DNA from: Clostridia bacterium
GTDB taxonomy: Bacteria > Bacillota > Clostridia > Lachnospirales > Lachnospiraceae
NCBI GenBank assembly: GCA_910575725.1
Contig: CAJTFE010000019.1
Span: 21,448-85,447 of the forward strand
Reading direction: 5' to 3'
Length of the DNA stretch: 64,000 nucleotides
Below, in pieces: positions 9,136-17,418 of the stretch (within the stretch, counting starts at the first letter, position 1; each line of letters begins with the position of its first letter). The translations under genes were made by a program, and so were the position numbers. The notes under the pieces were generated by a model that ran no database searches, was not told where the DNA came from, and saw only the letters and a list, made by a program, of their open reading frames with translations.

Positions 9136-9146
9136 ATGAACGATAA
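9006..9146 (+). pseudogene. Possible 3' remnant of a lost coupled gene
   Basis: An open frame without a convincing start that ends GNRKHFNLFDLWEEQNER and stops at 9144-9146, 10 bases inside the next gene. Stop/start overlap of this kind is typical of coupled genes in mobile elements. No family is recognised. Confidence 0.25.
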
Positions 9147-9366
9147 AAAGAGATTGAACAGCTACGAGGATTTACCGCTGGTTCTGGATGTGGCAGACAT
9201 CCAGCGGGTTATGGGAATTTCAAGAGCGAGTGCCTATGAGCTGGTACACACACCCGGCTTTCCGGCGTTCCGCAGGGGCAGGCTTATCAAGGTCAGCAAA
9301 ATTGCTTTCTTTGAATGGATGGCAAAAGGCTCCGAAACCGTACCGGGAAGCGACAAATACGCGTGA
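9136..9366 (+). CDS. Excisionase-like helix-turn-helix protein
   Basis: A 76-residue MerR-like or HTH_17 protein: DVADIQRVMGISRASAYELV is the helix-turn-helix and FRRGRLIKVSKIAFFEWM the wing. Proteins of this size next to a recombinase usually act as recombination directionality factors (Xis). The ATG at 9136 has GGGAGGA 5 bases upstream. Its stop TGA (9364-9366) overlaps the recombinase ATG as TGATG, so the two were translationally coupled. Confidence 0.75.
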   Translation: MNDKKRLNSYEDLPLVLDVADIQRVMGISRASAYELVHTPGFPAFRRGRLIKVSKIAFFEWMAKGSETVPGSDKYA

Positions 9367-10879
9367 TGTATTATCCCCTGACTGCAATACTGCCGCTTTT
9401 TCCAAAGGGGCATACAGACGACGGATGGAGCGGGACAAATTTCGAGCGTCCAAGTTTCCAAAGGATGATTGATGACATCGAGGACGGGAAAATCAACTGC
9501 GTTGTCACAAAGGACTTATCCCGTCTGGGAAGAAACTATATCCTGACCGGTCAGTACACGGAAATCTATTTCCCCAGCAAGGGAGTACGCTACATTGCCA
9601 TCAATGACAATGTGGACACCATCAACGGAGAAAGCGAGCTTGCCCCGTTCTTAAACATCCTGAATGAAATGCACGCCCGGCAGACCAGCAAAAAGGTCAA
9701 GGCTGCTATGCACACAAGATTTGCCAATGGCGCACACTATGGAGCCTATGCACCGCTGGGCTATGTAAAAGATCCGGACAAAAAAGGTCATCTTCTGATC
9801 GACCCGGAAACACGCTGGATTGTAGAGAAGATTTTTGACCTTGCCGTACACGGGCGTGGAGCCGCCGGCATTACACGGATTCTGGTGGAGGAAAAAGTAC
9901 CTACCCCCGGCTGGCTGAACTATGAAAGATACGGGACTTTCGCCAATATCTACGCCGGTGCGCCCGCAGAAAAAGCCTATGCGTGGACGATAGCACAGGT
10001 CAAGAGCATTTTGAAAGAGGAAACCTACATCGGTCACAGCGTTCACAACAAGCAGAGCAACATTTCATTCAAGAACAAGAAAAAAGTGCGGAAGCCGCAG
10101 GAAGAATGGTATCGTGTGGAAAATACCCACGAAGCCATCATTTCCGAAGAAGTGTTTCAAAAAGTTCAGGAGCTGATTGCAAGCAGACGCAGGCGACAGA
10201 AGAATGGCACAACGCAGATATTTTCCGGGCTGGTAAAATGCGCTGACTGCGGATGGTCATTGGCTTATGGTGTAAACAGCCAGAACAAAAATCCCTATGC
10301 ACACTACCATTGCAGTAAGTACGGACAGGGATTACGCCAGTGTTCCATGTACTATATCCGCTATGATGTACTGTATGCCTATGTGCTTGCAAGACTGCAA
10401 TACTGGTCTATGCAGGTACAGAAAGACGAGGACAAGCTGCTGAAACGGCTGCTCAATGCCAGCGACAGGGAAAGAAACTCTGCGAAGAAAAAGCAGGCTG
10501 CGGAGCTGAAAAAGGCAGAGAAGCGTAAAGCCGAGGTTGACGGGCTGTTTGCTAAAATGTATGAGGACTGGTCTGCCGGACGCATAACCGAGTATAACTT
10601 CAATATGCTATCCGAGAAGTACCAGAACGAGCAAAAGGAGCTTGAAACAAAAATAAGGCAGCTTCACGAAACGATGGAAGCCGCCGTACAGACCGCAGCG
10701 GATGCTGAAAAGTGGATTGCCCTGATGAAACAGTATGTCAACCCTGTGTGGAGCTGACCGCCGAATTTCTGAACACTCTAATTGAAAAAATAACCGTCAA
10801 CGAAGCTGTCAAGGGCGAGGACGGAAGCCGTGAGCAGGAAGTAGAAATCTACTACCGCTTCATCGGCAAAATCGACTGA
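9366..10879 (+). pseudogene. Large serine recombinase, internally deleted and frameshifted
   Basis: From the coupled ATG at 9366 only about 15 residues precede HTDDGWSGTNFERPSF, where an intact family member has about 60-70 residues including the catalytic serine motif (YxRxS). So a stretch of roughly 50 codons appears deleted. The rest of the catalytic domain (KDLSRLGRNYI), the recombinase domain, the zinc ribbon (VKCADCGWS, HYHCSKYGQGLRQC) and a long coiled coil are present. Near 10746-10750 an extra TG (CCTGTGTGGAG) ends the frame at 10757; the natural C-terminus VELTAEFLNTLIEKI to FIGKID continues in another frame to TGA 10877-10879. Without the catalytic serine it cannot cut DNA. Confidence 0.85.
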
Positions 10880-10898
10880 CCTTTCTTTTTTACCCAAC

Positions 10899-10920
10899 AA
10901 TATCTTTAATTAAGGGAAAC
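10899..10920 (+). repeat. Right terminal inverted repeat / attR arm
   Basis: AATATCTTTAATTAAGGGAA followed by AC, CC and core GG (10922-10923). It pairs with 2558-2579 at 18 of 22 positions. The joined ends read GGGAAACCGGAGTTTCCC, a symmetric site around GG as expected for a serine-recombinase attP. Confidence 0.75.
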
Positions 10921-10921
10921 C

Positions 10922-11473
10922 GGTTTAGGATATCCTGAAACGGAAAAATTATTGATACTTTGCGAAATTTTAGATGTAGATTTAGACTATCTTATGCGGG
11001 ATAAAACTGCAACAGCAGAAGATTGCCGCGTACAAAGGGAAATATCGTCTTATGAATCTTGTGTTGGAAAATGAGGGCGGATTTTTTTGAAAGACTGAGA
11101 GTTTAACGGTTTGCATTGCGTTGCTCTTGTATCAATTCAGAAGTCATATTTAATTATTATGAATGACAAGGGTAAGCTGGGATTTATAGACGGATATTCT
11201 GTTAGCGCTATTTCTGATTTTGCTGATAAGAAAAAGCAACTGAAACTACTGCCTATTCCCAGTAAAAAATCCATTGGGGATATCCGCAATTACCTTGTGG
11301 GAAAAAAATGTGATGTGAGATTGAAACAAAATAATTTGAGATTTAATAAACCCGGAGGATTTTATTCAGTAATTATTGAAAGTATTTCCAATGATGAAGT
11401 GATTGTTTATGATTTGAACAAATGTAAGCATACCAGCGGATTATCAGATGTTTTATATATTAGAGAATGCTAA
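10922..11473 (+). pseudogene. XRE-family regulator, 3' fragment
   Basis: In frame with the fragment at 2444 this continues GLGYPETEKLLILCEILDVD, DYLMRDKTA. Two TGA codons interrupt it, after ESCVGK and after GRIFLKD; both could be former Trp TGG codons. The frame then continues to a stop at 11471-11473 (KSYLIIMNDKGKLGFIDG, GGFYSVIIESIS). Reading 11111-11473 as a separate 120-residue gene is possible but its start codon has no ribosome site. I take it as the decayed C-terminal half of the split regulator. Confidence 0.7.
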
Positions 11474-11743
11474 AAACAATATTCCAATCGGAGAAAATCA
11501 TCAGAAATATGAATATTGTTTTATTCTGTTATTGATAGCAATATGCGGTCAGACAGTCACCCTCACCAATGGAGAACTTGCCGCAGCCCTGTTATCTCCG
11601 CTTGAATACAAAAAATGACGGCTTTTAATTTATCAAAAACCGTCATTTCAGAGCGTGACAAAATTGTGCTGCACGACGGCTTTTTTCTTTTGCCGTCGTG
11701 CGGCAGTTTTACATATTATGTTCTTATCTGTGAAAAGGGCAGG
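11474..11743. other. Intergenic debris with two hairpins
   Basis: A short frame ending in QTVTLTNGELAAALLSPLEY and a TGA at about 11618 looks like the 3' end of a lost gene. Two hairpins follow: 11613-11648 (AAATGACGG with CCGTCATTT) and 11671-11701 (GCACGACGGC with GCCGTCGTGC), either of which could terminate transcription from both sides. Confidence 0.45.
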
Positions 11744-12376
11744 TTATTTGCTGATTGGCAAGGTCTGCATGAGAGCAAAGAAATGTTGCTCCTTGCCGCT
11801 GCTGAAATAGTTGTACCACGCATCCAGCGTATCAGGCTGAAAGACTTCCAATCGCTCAATGATTTGTCTTGCCCATAACAAAGCCCCAGTGGAACCTGCG
11901 GTAATCAAGTTGTGGTCTGCAACAGAGGGGGTATCAACATAGAAGTGCTGACCTTTGTAATGGGGAGAACACATTTCAAGGTATCCCATTCCGTTGCTGG
12001 TATGCGGGCGGTGATCCAACAGGCCGGCATTTGCCAATACAGCAGTGGCGCCGCAGATGGCACATACCGTAGCACCTGCTAATAGAAGTTCTCCTGCTTT
12101 TTCAATAATAGCACCATGCTTCATGTCGTTCCAGGTGTTTGCTCCTGGCAGCAGTAATACACTTTTTTCGTTCACCGCAATATCGCCGATGGAGCAATCA
12201 GGAATAATAGCGAAGCCGCCCATTGTCTTGACAGGCTCTTTTGAGATACCGGCTGTTTTGACCGATATATTCGGCGCATCCTTTTTGAAAAAGCGTTTAG
12301 AATTTAGTTCTGCGGTTGCATACCCTATTTCCCAATCTGCCAGGGTATCAAGGATATAAACATAGACTGTAATCAT
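11744..12376 (-). CDS. DJ-1/PfpI-family protein
   Basis: A 210-residue class I glutamine-amidotransferase-like protein. The nucleophile elbow is VCAICGATAVLANAG with the reactive Cys in AICGAT, preceded by the loop LLLPGANTW. Members include glyoxalases, chaperones and isonitrile hydratases; nothing here fixes the activity. The ATG at 12376 follows GGAGGAAAGGT. It is divergent from the WYL regulator at 12496, which may control it. Confidence 0.8.
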   Translation of the reverse strand: MITVYVYILDTLADWEIGYATAELNSKRFFKKDAPNISVKTAGISKEPVKTMGGFAIIPDCSIGDIAVNEKSVLLLPGANTWNDMKHGAIIEKAGELLLAGATVCAICGATAVLANAGLLDHRPHTSNGMGYLEMCSPHYKGQHFYVDTPSVADHNLITAGSTGALLWARQIIERLEVFQPDTLDAWYNYFSSGKEQHFFALMQTLPISK

Positions 12377-12495
12377 ACCTTTCCTCCGTTTTCGTTTTCT
12401 GCTTGCTGTTAGCTTCTTCATTGTACCAATCAATCGTTGACATCAGTATGGCAGCAATCTATAATAAAAAAGGATTTTGGAAAGGCGGCTATGAA

Positions 12496-13428
12496 ATGAA
12501 AGTTGACAGGCTTGTTAGTATTATTATGACGCTCCTCGATAAAAAGCGTATAGGCGCACAGGAGTTGGCAGATATGTTTGAAGTTTCGCCCCGTACAATC
12601 TATCGTGACATAGATGCAATCAATATGGCGGGTATTCCCATTCGCTCAACTTCGGGAGTTGGCGGCGGCTTTGAAATCATGCCAGAGTACAAGATTGATA
12701 AAAGTGTTTTTTCGACTGCCGATCTTTCCGTAATCTTGATGGGGCTTTCCAATCTTTCCAGCATGGTACGAGGTGATGAACTTGTAAACGCTCTTGCAAA
12801 AGTCAAGAGTTTTATTCCTGCCGACAAGGCGGAAGATATTGAAATAAAGATAAATCAAATCAGCATAGATTTAAGCCCATGGTCAGGCAGCAAAAATATT
12901 CAACCATACTTGCAAATGATTAAAGCCGCTTTAGAAGATTACAAACTGCTTTCCTTTGAGTACATAGCTCACCATGGAAATAAAACTGTGAGAACAGTTG
13001 AGCCATACCAGCTTGTATTAAAAAGCGGCCACTGGTATTTTTATGGGTATTGTTATAGAAGGAGCGGCTGCCGCCTATTCAGACTATCCAGAATGTCAGA
13101 CTTGCAGATAAAGCAGGAAACCTTTGTCCCACGGGATTATCAAAAACCGATTTTAGATTTTGAGAAAATTATAGAAACGATGCAGACAGAAATTAAAATA
13201 CGCATCCACAAATCTGTGCTGGACAGGGTTCTTGAATTTTGTACCTATGACCACTTTTTGCCGGATGGTGACGAGCATTACATTGTAAATTTTCCGTTCA
13301 TTGAAAACGAATATTACTATGATATTCTTCTTAGCTTTGGAGATAAGTGCGAGTGCCTTGAGCCTCCGCATATCCGCGCGAAGATGAAGCAAAAAATATA
13401 TGACATAGCCGCAATATATAGTAAATAG
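12496..13428 (+). CDS. WYL-domain transcriptional regulator (YafY/DeoR-like)
   Basis: A 310-residue regulator. Residues 1-60 are an HTH_11 domain (MTLLDKKRIGAQELADMFEV, SPRTIYRDIDAINMAGIPI), followed by GGGFEIMPEY. The WYL domain lies around 140-230 (YQLVLKSGHWYFYGYCYRR, FRLSRMSD) and a WCX tail follows. WYL domains bind nucleotide-like or other small ligands. It is divergent from the DJ-1/PfpI gene with about 120 bases between. A hairpin terminator follows at 13442. Confidence 0.82.
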   Translation: MKVDRLVSIIMTLLDKKRIGAQELADMFEVSPRTIYRDIDAINMAGIPIRSTSGVGGGFEIMPEYKIDKSVFSTADLSVILMGLSNLSSMVRGDELVNALAKVKSFIPADKAEDIEIKINQISIDLSPWSGSKNIQPYLQMIKAALEDYKLLSFEYIAHHGNKTVRTVEPYQLVLKSGHWYFYGYCYRRSGCRLFRLSRMSDLQIKQETFVPRDYQKPILDFEKIIETMQTEIKIRIHKSVLDRVLEFCTYDHFLPDGDEHYIVNFPFIENEYYYDILLSFGDKCECLEPPHIRAKMKQKIYDIAAIYSK

Positions 13429-13441
13429 CACCACAAACAAT

Positions 13442-13479
13442 GAAAAAGCCATCAGCAGCAATGATGTTGATGGTTTTTC
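13442..13479. terminator. Rho-independent terminator after the WYL gene
   Basis: GAAAAAGCCATCA pairs with TTGATGGTTTTTC around a 12-base loop, and a T-run closes it on the plus strand. Confidence 0.65.
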
Positions 13480-13510
13480 AAAATTTTAGAATTGGTTTAG
13501 AATTCTTTCA

Positions 13511-13539
13511 TTGACCTGTGAAGCAGTTAGTGATACACT
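13511..13539 (+). promoter_or_regulatory. ftsH promoter
   Basis: TTGACC (13511-13516), 17-base spacer, TACACT (13534-13539), about 50 bases before the ftsH start. It resembles a housekeeping sigma-A promoter. Confidence 0.65.
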
Positions 13540-13588
13540 GCCCTTTGACAAATGAAAACTTTTATGGTATTCGAAACAGGAGAATGAT

Positions 13589-15433
13589 GTGAAAGAAGTA
13601 AAAAACCCTAAAAAACCATTTTTGTATTATTATGTGATTGTAGTACTGGTTATGATCCTTTTAAATACCTTGTTTATTCCCAGAGCTCTTGCGCCGAAGG
13701 TGAAGCAGGTAGGTTACGATACCTTTCTGGATATGATTGATTCCGGACAGATCAAAGAGGTTCAGGTGGAGGATAACCAGATTATTTTTTCGGATAAGGC
13801 GGAAGATACCAATTATTATAAGACCGGCGTTTTTTATGATCCTGGTCTGGTGAACCGGCTGCATGAGTCCGGGGTGGTCTTTGGAACTGAGATAGTAGAG
13901 GGGCCTTCGCCCCTGATGTCTTTTTTGGTTTCGCTGCTTCCCTTTGTGCTTATGATTGTTCTCGGACAGTTTCTCATGCGCAGCTTGAGTAAACGCATGG
14001 GCGGAGCTATGGGCAATGCGATGACCTTTGGTAAAAGCAATGCCAAGATTTATGTGGAATCCACTACAGGCATTAAGTTTACCGATGTGGCCGGGGAGGA
14101 TGAGGCCAAGGAGATTCTGACGGAGATTGTGGATTTTCTGCATAATCCGGAGAAGTATGCGGAGATTGGCGCATCGATGCCCAAGGGCGCGCTGCTTGTG
14201 GGGCCACCGGGTACCGGTAAGACGCTGCTTGCAAAGGCGGTAGCCGGAGAGGCGGAGGTGCCGTTCTTTTCGATTTCCGGTTCGGAGTTTGTGGAGATGT
14301 TTGTAGGTATGGGTGCGGCCAAGGTTCGGGATTTGTTTAAGCAGGCCAATGAGAAGGCTCCCTGTATTGTGTTTATTGATGAGATTGATACGATTGGAAA
14401 GAAGCGTGACGGAGGCGGAATGGGCGGCAACGATGAGAGGGAGCAGACCTTGAATCAGCTGCTCACAGAGATGGACGGCTTTGACGGGCGAAAAGGCGTG
14501 ATTATTCTGGCGGCGACCAACCGGCCGGAATCTCTGGATCCGGCGCTGCTGCGTCCGGGCCGCTTTGACCGGAGGGTTCCGGTGGAGCTTCCGGATCTAA
14601 AGGGCCGGGAGGATATTCTGAAGGTACACGCCAGGAAGGTTAAGCTTGCGGAGGATGTGGACTTCAATGCCATTGCCCGGGCGGCAGCAGGAGCCTCCGG
14701 CGCAGAGCTGGCCAATATGATCAACGAGGGCGCTCTCAGGGCCGTACGCCAGGGCAGAAAGTATGTGGTCCAAAGCGATCTGGAGGAGAGCGTTGAGGTC
14801 GTTATCGCAGGCTATCAGAAGAAAAATAAGGTGCTCTCCGACAAGGAGAAGCTGATTGTATCCTACCATGAGGTGGGACATGCCCTGGTGGCCGCACTGC
14901 AGAATCATTCTGCTCCGGTGCATAAGATTACGATTATTCCCCGTACCTCCGGCGCTCTGGGTTATACCATGCAGGTGGAGGAAGGAGAGCACAATCTAAT
15001 GAGCCGGGAGGAAATTGAGAATAAGATCGCAACGTTTACCGGCGGCCGTGTGGCGGAGGAGCTGATCTTCCGTTCGGTTACTACGGGGGCTTCCAATGAT
15101 ATTGAACAGGCCACGAAGCTTGCCAGGGCCATGGTTGCCCGGTTTGGCATGACAGAGGAATTCGATATGGTGGCCATGGAGACGGTGAGCAACCAGTACT
15201 TAGGCGGAGACACCTCCCTGGCCTGCTCCAACGAGACGGCAGCATTGATTGATAAGAAGGTTGTGGCGATTGTGAAGGAGCAGCATGAAAAGGCCAGGAA
15301 GCTTTTGAATGAGAATCTGTCCAAGCTCCATGAGATTGCAAAATTCCTTTATGAGAAGGAGACGATTACAGGGGAAGAGTTTATGGAGATTCTGGATGGG
15401 AAACCGCAGTTTTTGGATGCAGGAAAAGAATAA
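13589..15433 (+). CDS. ftsH: ATP-dependent zinc metalloprotease FtsH
   Basis: A 614-residue membrane AAA+ protease that degrades unfolded membrane and some soluble proteins as a hexamer. Two helices flank a small outer domain (residues 12-30 and 107-130). The AAA module has Walker A GPPGTGKT (205-212), Walker [12 protein letters not shown] (D264, E265) and the second region of homology [20 protein letters not shown]. The zinc site is HEVGH (428-432), where most FtsH proteins have HEAGH; both zinc histidines and the glutamate are kept. The start is GTG at 13589 with ACAGGAG 6 bases before it; the nearby ATGs are out of frame. Confidence 0.95.
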   Translation: MKEVKNPKKPFLYYYVIVVLVMILLNTLFIPRALAPKVKQVGYDTFLDMIDSGQIKEVQVEDNQIIFSDKAEDTNYYKTGVFYDPGLVNRLHESGVVFGTEIVEGPSPLMSFLVSLLPFVLMIVLGQFLMRSLSKRMGGAMGNAMTFGKSNAKIYVESTTGIKFTDVAGEDEAKEILTEIVDFLHNPEKYAEIGASMPKGALLVGPPGTGKTLLAKAVAGEAEVPFFSISGSEFVEMFVGMGAAKVRDLFKQANEKAPCIVFIDEIDTIGKKRDGGGMGGNDEREQTLNQLLTEMDGFDGRKGVIILAATNRPESLDPALLRPGRFDRRVPVELPDLKGREDILKVHARKVKLAEDVDFNAIARAAAGASGAELANMINEGALRAVRQGRKYVVQSDLEESVEVVIAGYQKKNKVLSDKEKLIVSYHEVGHALVAALQNHSAPVHKITIIPRTSGALGYTMQVEEGEHNLMSREEIENKIATFTGGRVAEELIFRSVTTGASNDIEQATKLARAMVARFGMTEEFDMVAMETVSNQYLGGDTSLACSNETAALIDKKVVAIVKEQHEKARKLLNENLSKLHEIAKFLYEKETITGEEFMEILDGKPQFLDAGKE

Positions 15434-15460
15434 GAGCCATTGACGTTATGTTGTAAAATG

Positions 15461-15496
15461 AAAAGGGGCTGCCGCAAAATACGACAGCCCCTTTTT
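15461..15496. terminator. Convergent terminator between ftsH and the transpeptidase gene
   Basis: AAAAGGGGCTG pairs with CAGCCCCTTTTT around a 13-base loop, with T and A runs on either side, so it can work in both directions. Confidence 0.8.
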
Positions 15497-15523
15497 GATC
15501 TTGTGAAGAGTAAGGATCTGCAT

Positions 15524-17173
15524 TTACTGCGCTGCTTCCTCAACAGGCGCTTCCTCCGGCTGCACAGGCTCAGGGGGAGCCTCTTCCTGCGGAAGATCCT
15601 CTTGGGGCGTATCTTCTGTTACGGCGTTCTCCGGGTTGTCCGGATCTATGGGCATCTCTGCTTCCGGAACATATTCTGTGCCAGGCAGGTAGTAGCAGAT
15701 AACGGGCGTTCCCTTTTCGATATGCCCGTATATTTCTTTTGCAGCGGAATAGGGCAGATTGATGCAGCCGTGGGAACCGTTTGTAAGGTAAATATCTTTC
15801 CCGAAGTCCCTTCTCCAGGTGGCGTCGTGCATGCCGATGTTATTGTTAAAGGGCATCCAGTAGGATACGGGTGTCCGGTAGGTTTCTCCTGTCAGTGTGG
15901 CGTCGCGCTGCTTATAGGTAAGTCCGAAGATACCGCCGGGAGTGGTATAGCCGCGGGATACATTACCGGATACGAAATCAGATTCCAGAATCATCTGCCC
16001 GTCCTTGTAGAGGAAGAGATGCTGGGCTGACAGGTTGATCTCTACATAAGTGTCGCCGTAATCCGGTGTATCGTAGGAGGCTGCCGTCTGCCTGTAGACG
16101 GGAGTCCGTTCGCCGCTTTTTCCCTGTTCAATCATTTCCGTCAGTTCCGCCGTTTCCTGCTCGGTATCCATCCACCAGCCGTAATCGCCGTTTTTGATGG
16201 TGATTTCCGTGCCGTAGCTGGTCCGGAAGGTCCGGGGGTGGAAAATCGTGTCGTACTTTTTCTTAAGAGAGGATACGTATTCCCCTACCTGTTCCTTATC
16301 AAGGGTAACCTGGGTGCCTTCTGTATCAAGCCAGCTGCTGATGGTACTGCCGTCAAGGATTTCCTTCTGGCTTCCGAAGGTATAGGTGATGGTAGTCTCC
16401 GCATAGCTTTGGAGCTGAGCAAAGGTGTTCTTAAGGGCTTCGTTTTCTACGGTGATCTCTGGTTCCTCATAGCAGCCGGCCTCGTCCAGGTTCACCTCTT
16501 CGGCCAGTTCTGCCACAGCCGTCCCTATGGTTTCCAGGGTTTTGCTGTGATTCAGCTTGTTTCCCGGAACCTCCTCTACCATCTGGAACCCCTTTTCGGG
16601 TTCATAATCCGTTATGTATGCATCCTCCGGCGCCGTGACGAAATCTTTGTCAAATCCCTTAAGATTTTTTATCTCTGCTTCCAGGGAAGCTGCGTCGTAA
16701 TCAATAAGATCTGCTATCTCGTGGGTATTTTCCTGGTTTAGAAACCACAGCCAGTTGTTCTGAGACTTTAGTATCTCTTGAATAGGCTCTGTGGAGGAAT
16801 AGGAAAGTCCGATATCCGCTCCTAAGATTTCCTCTTCCAGTGTGGTTCCGTCTGCCTGGCGCTGCAGAACCCGGAGGCTGTAATCCTGTATCTGGGCTTC
16901 TAAGTCTGCAATGGTCATTTTGGACACATCCACCTGATCGATTACAGTGCCGTTTACAAAGTGATTCTGATAATAGAAGGCGCCGGCAAGATAGGCGATC
17001 AGAAGGCAGAGCAGAGGCGCGTATAGAAGAAAGGGCAGGATGGGGCGGCGCTTCTTCGGTTCTTCAAAGGAAGCTTCCTCTGATATGGTGTTTTCTGCCT
17101 GTTGGGACTCTTTTGTCTGTATATCTGCTTTTGTCAGCTTATTATCTTCTGTCAAATTTGTTTCTGTGTTCAT
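15524..17173 (-). CDS. L,D-transpeptidase (YkuD domain) with membrane anchor
   Basis: A 549-residue envelope enzyme. An acidic cytoplasmic tail (1-45) is followed by one helix (PFLLYAPLLCLLIAYLAGAF). Two VanW/peptidoglycan-binding-4-like repeats lie about 70-330, and the YkuD catalytic domain has the signature GSHGCINLP with Cys470. A Pro/Glu-rich tail ends the protein. YkuD enzymes make 3-3 crosslinks in peptidoglycan or attach proteins to it. The gene converges on ftsH and shares its terminator. The long tail of the form PQEEAPPEPVQPEEAP could span the wall. Confidence 0.88.
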   Translation of the reverse strand: MNTETNLTEDNKLTKADIQTKESQQAENTISEEASFEEPKKRRPILPFLLYAPLLCLLIAYLAGAFYYQNHFVNGTVIDQVDVSKMTIADLEAQIQDYSLRVLQRQADGTTLEEEILGADIGLSYSSTEPIQEILKSQNNWLWFLNQENTHEIADLIDYDAASLEAEIKNLKGFDKDFVTAPEDAYITDYEPEKGFQMVEEVPGNKLNHSKTLETIGTAVAELAEEVNLDEAGCYEEPEITVENEALKNTFAQLQSYAETTITYTFGSQKEILDGSTISSWLDTEGTQVTLDKEQVGEYVSSLKKKYDTIFHPRTFRTSYGTEITIKNGDYGWWMDTEQETAELTEMIEQGKSGERTPVYRQTAASYDTPDYGDTYVEINLSAQHLFLYKDGQMILESDFVSGNVSRGYTTPGGIFGLTYKQRDATLTGETYRTPVSYWMPFNNNIGMHDATWRRDFGKDIYLTNGSHGCINLPYSAAKEIYGHIEKGTPVICYYLPGTEYVPEAEMPIDPDNPENAVTEDTPQEDLPQEEAPPEPVQPEEAPVEEAAQ

Positions 17174-17280
17174 AAGCTTTACTTGTCCTTTTTAAATTTG
17201 ATTCTATTTACTAGTATACAGATTTTTTGTAAAAAGGCAACCGAAGAAGCAAAATTGAAAAATTGCCGGCAGTTTTCCCT

Positions 17281-17335
17281 TGTAAAAAGTGCTTTACTTT
17301 TTCGTGCTGTCACCCAGCGGCTGCAAATAGGAAAA
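17281..17335 (+). repeat. Short intergenic repeat family C, degenerate copy
   Basis: Contains GCTTTAC, then GTGCTGTC, CAGCGGCTGCAAATAGGA. It aligns along its length with the copies at 33003 and 52026 (for example GCTGCCGCGCAGCGACTAC there). It lies just upstream of the gltX promoter, so at this site it is not in the mRNA of the next gene. Confidence 0.45.
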
Positions 17336-17341
17336 TATAGC

Positions 17342-17370
17342 TTGTAAACGATTTGGGTTTATTATATAAT
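17342..17370 (+). promoter_or_regulatory. gltX promoter
   Basis: TTGTAA (17342-17347), 17-base spacer, TATAAT (17365-17370); the start codon is 48 bases further. The leader is too short for a T-box. Confidence 0.65.
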
Positions 17371-17418
17371 TTGCAGAGTGGTTTTTGATTTTTTATAGAA
17401 GCAGATAGGAGAGAGATT

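Larger units (their letters stand above)
2557..10923. mobile_element. Serine-recombinase transposable element inserted in an XRE gene, probably immobile
   Basis: An 8367-bp insertion. The limits come from three observations: the XRE gene is split and rejoins in frame across it, both ends carry an imperfect 22-bp inverted repeat, and the core dinucleotide GG occurs at 2555-2556 and again at 10922-10923. Cargo, left to right: ABC exporter (2), histidine kinase, response regulator, zinc-ribbon protein, excisionase-like HTH, large serine recombinase next to the right end. The recombinase lacks its catalytic N-terminus and has a 3' frameshift, so the element probably cannot excise by itself. No relaxase or conjugation gene is visible. 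Confidence 0.8.

Noticed and set aside
17371..17418. T-box leader before gltX
   Set aside because: Only about 48 bases separate the promoter from the start codon, and no T-box motif or terminator is present.
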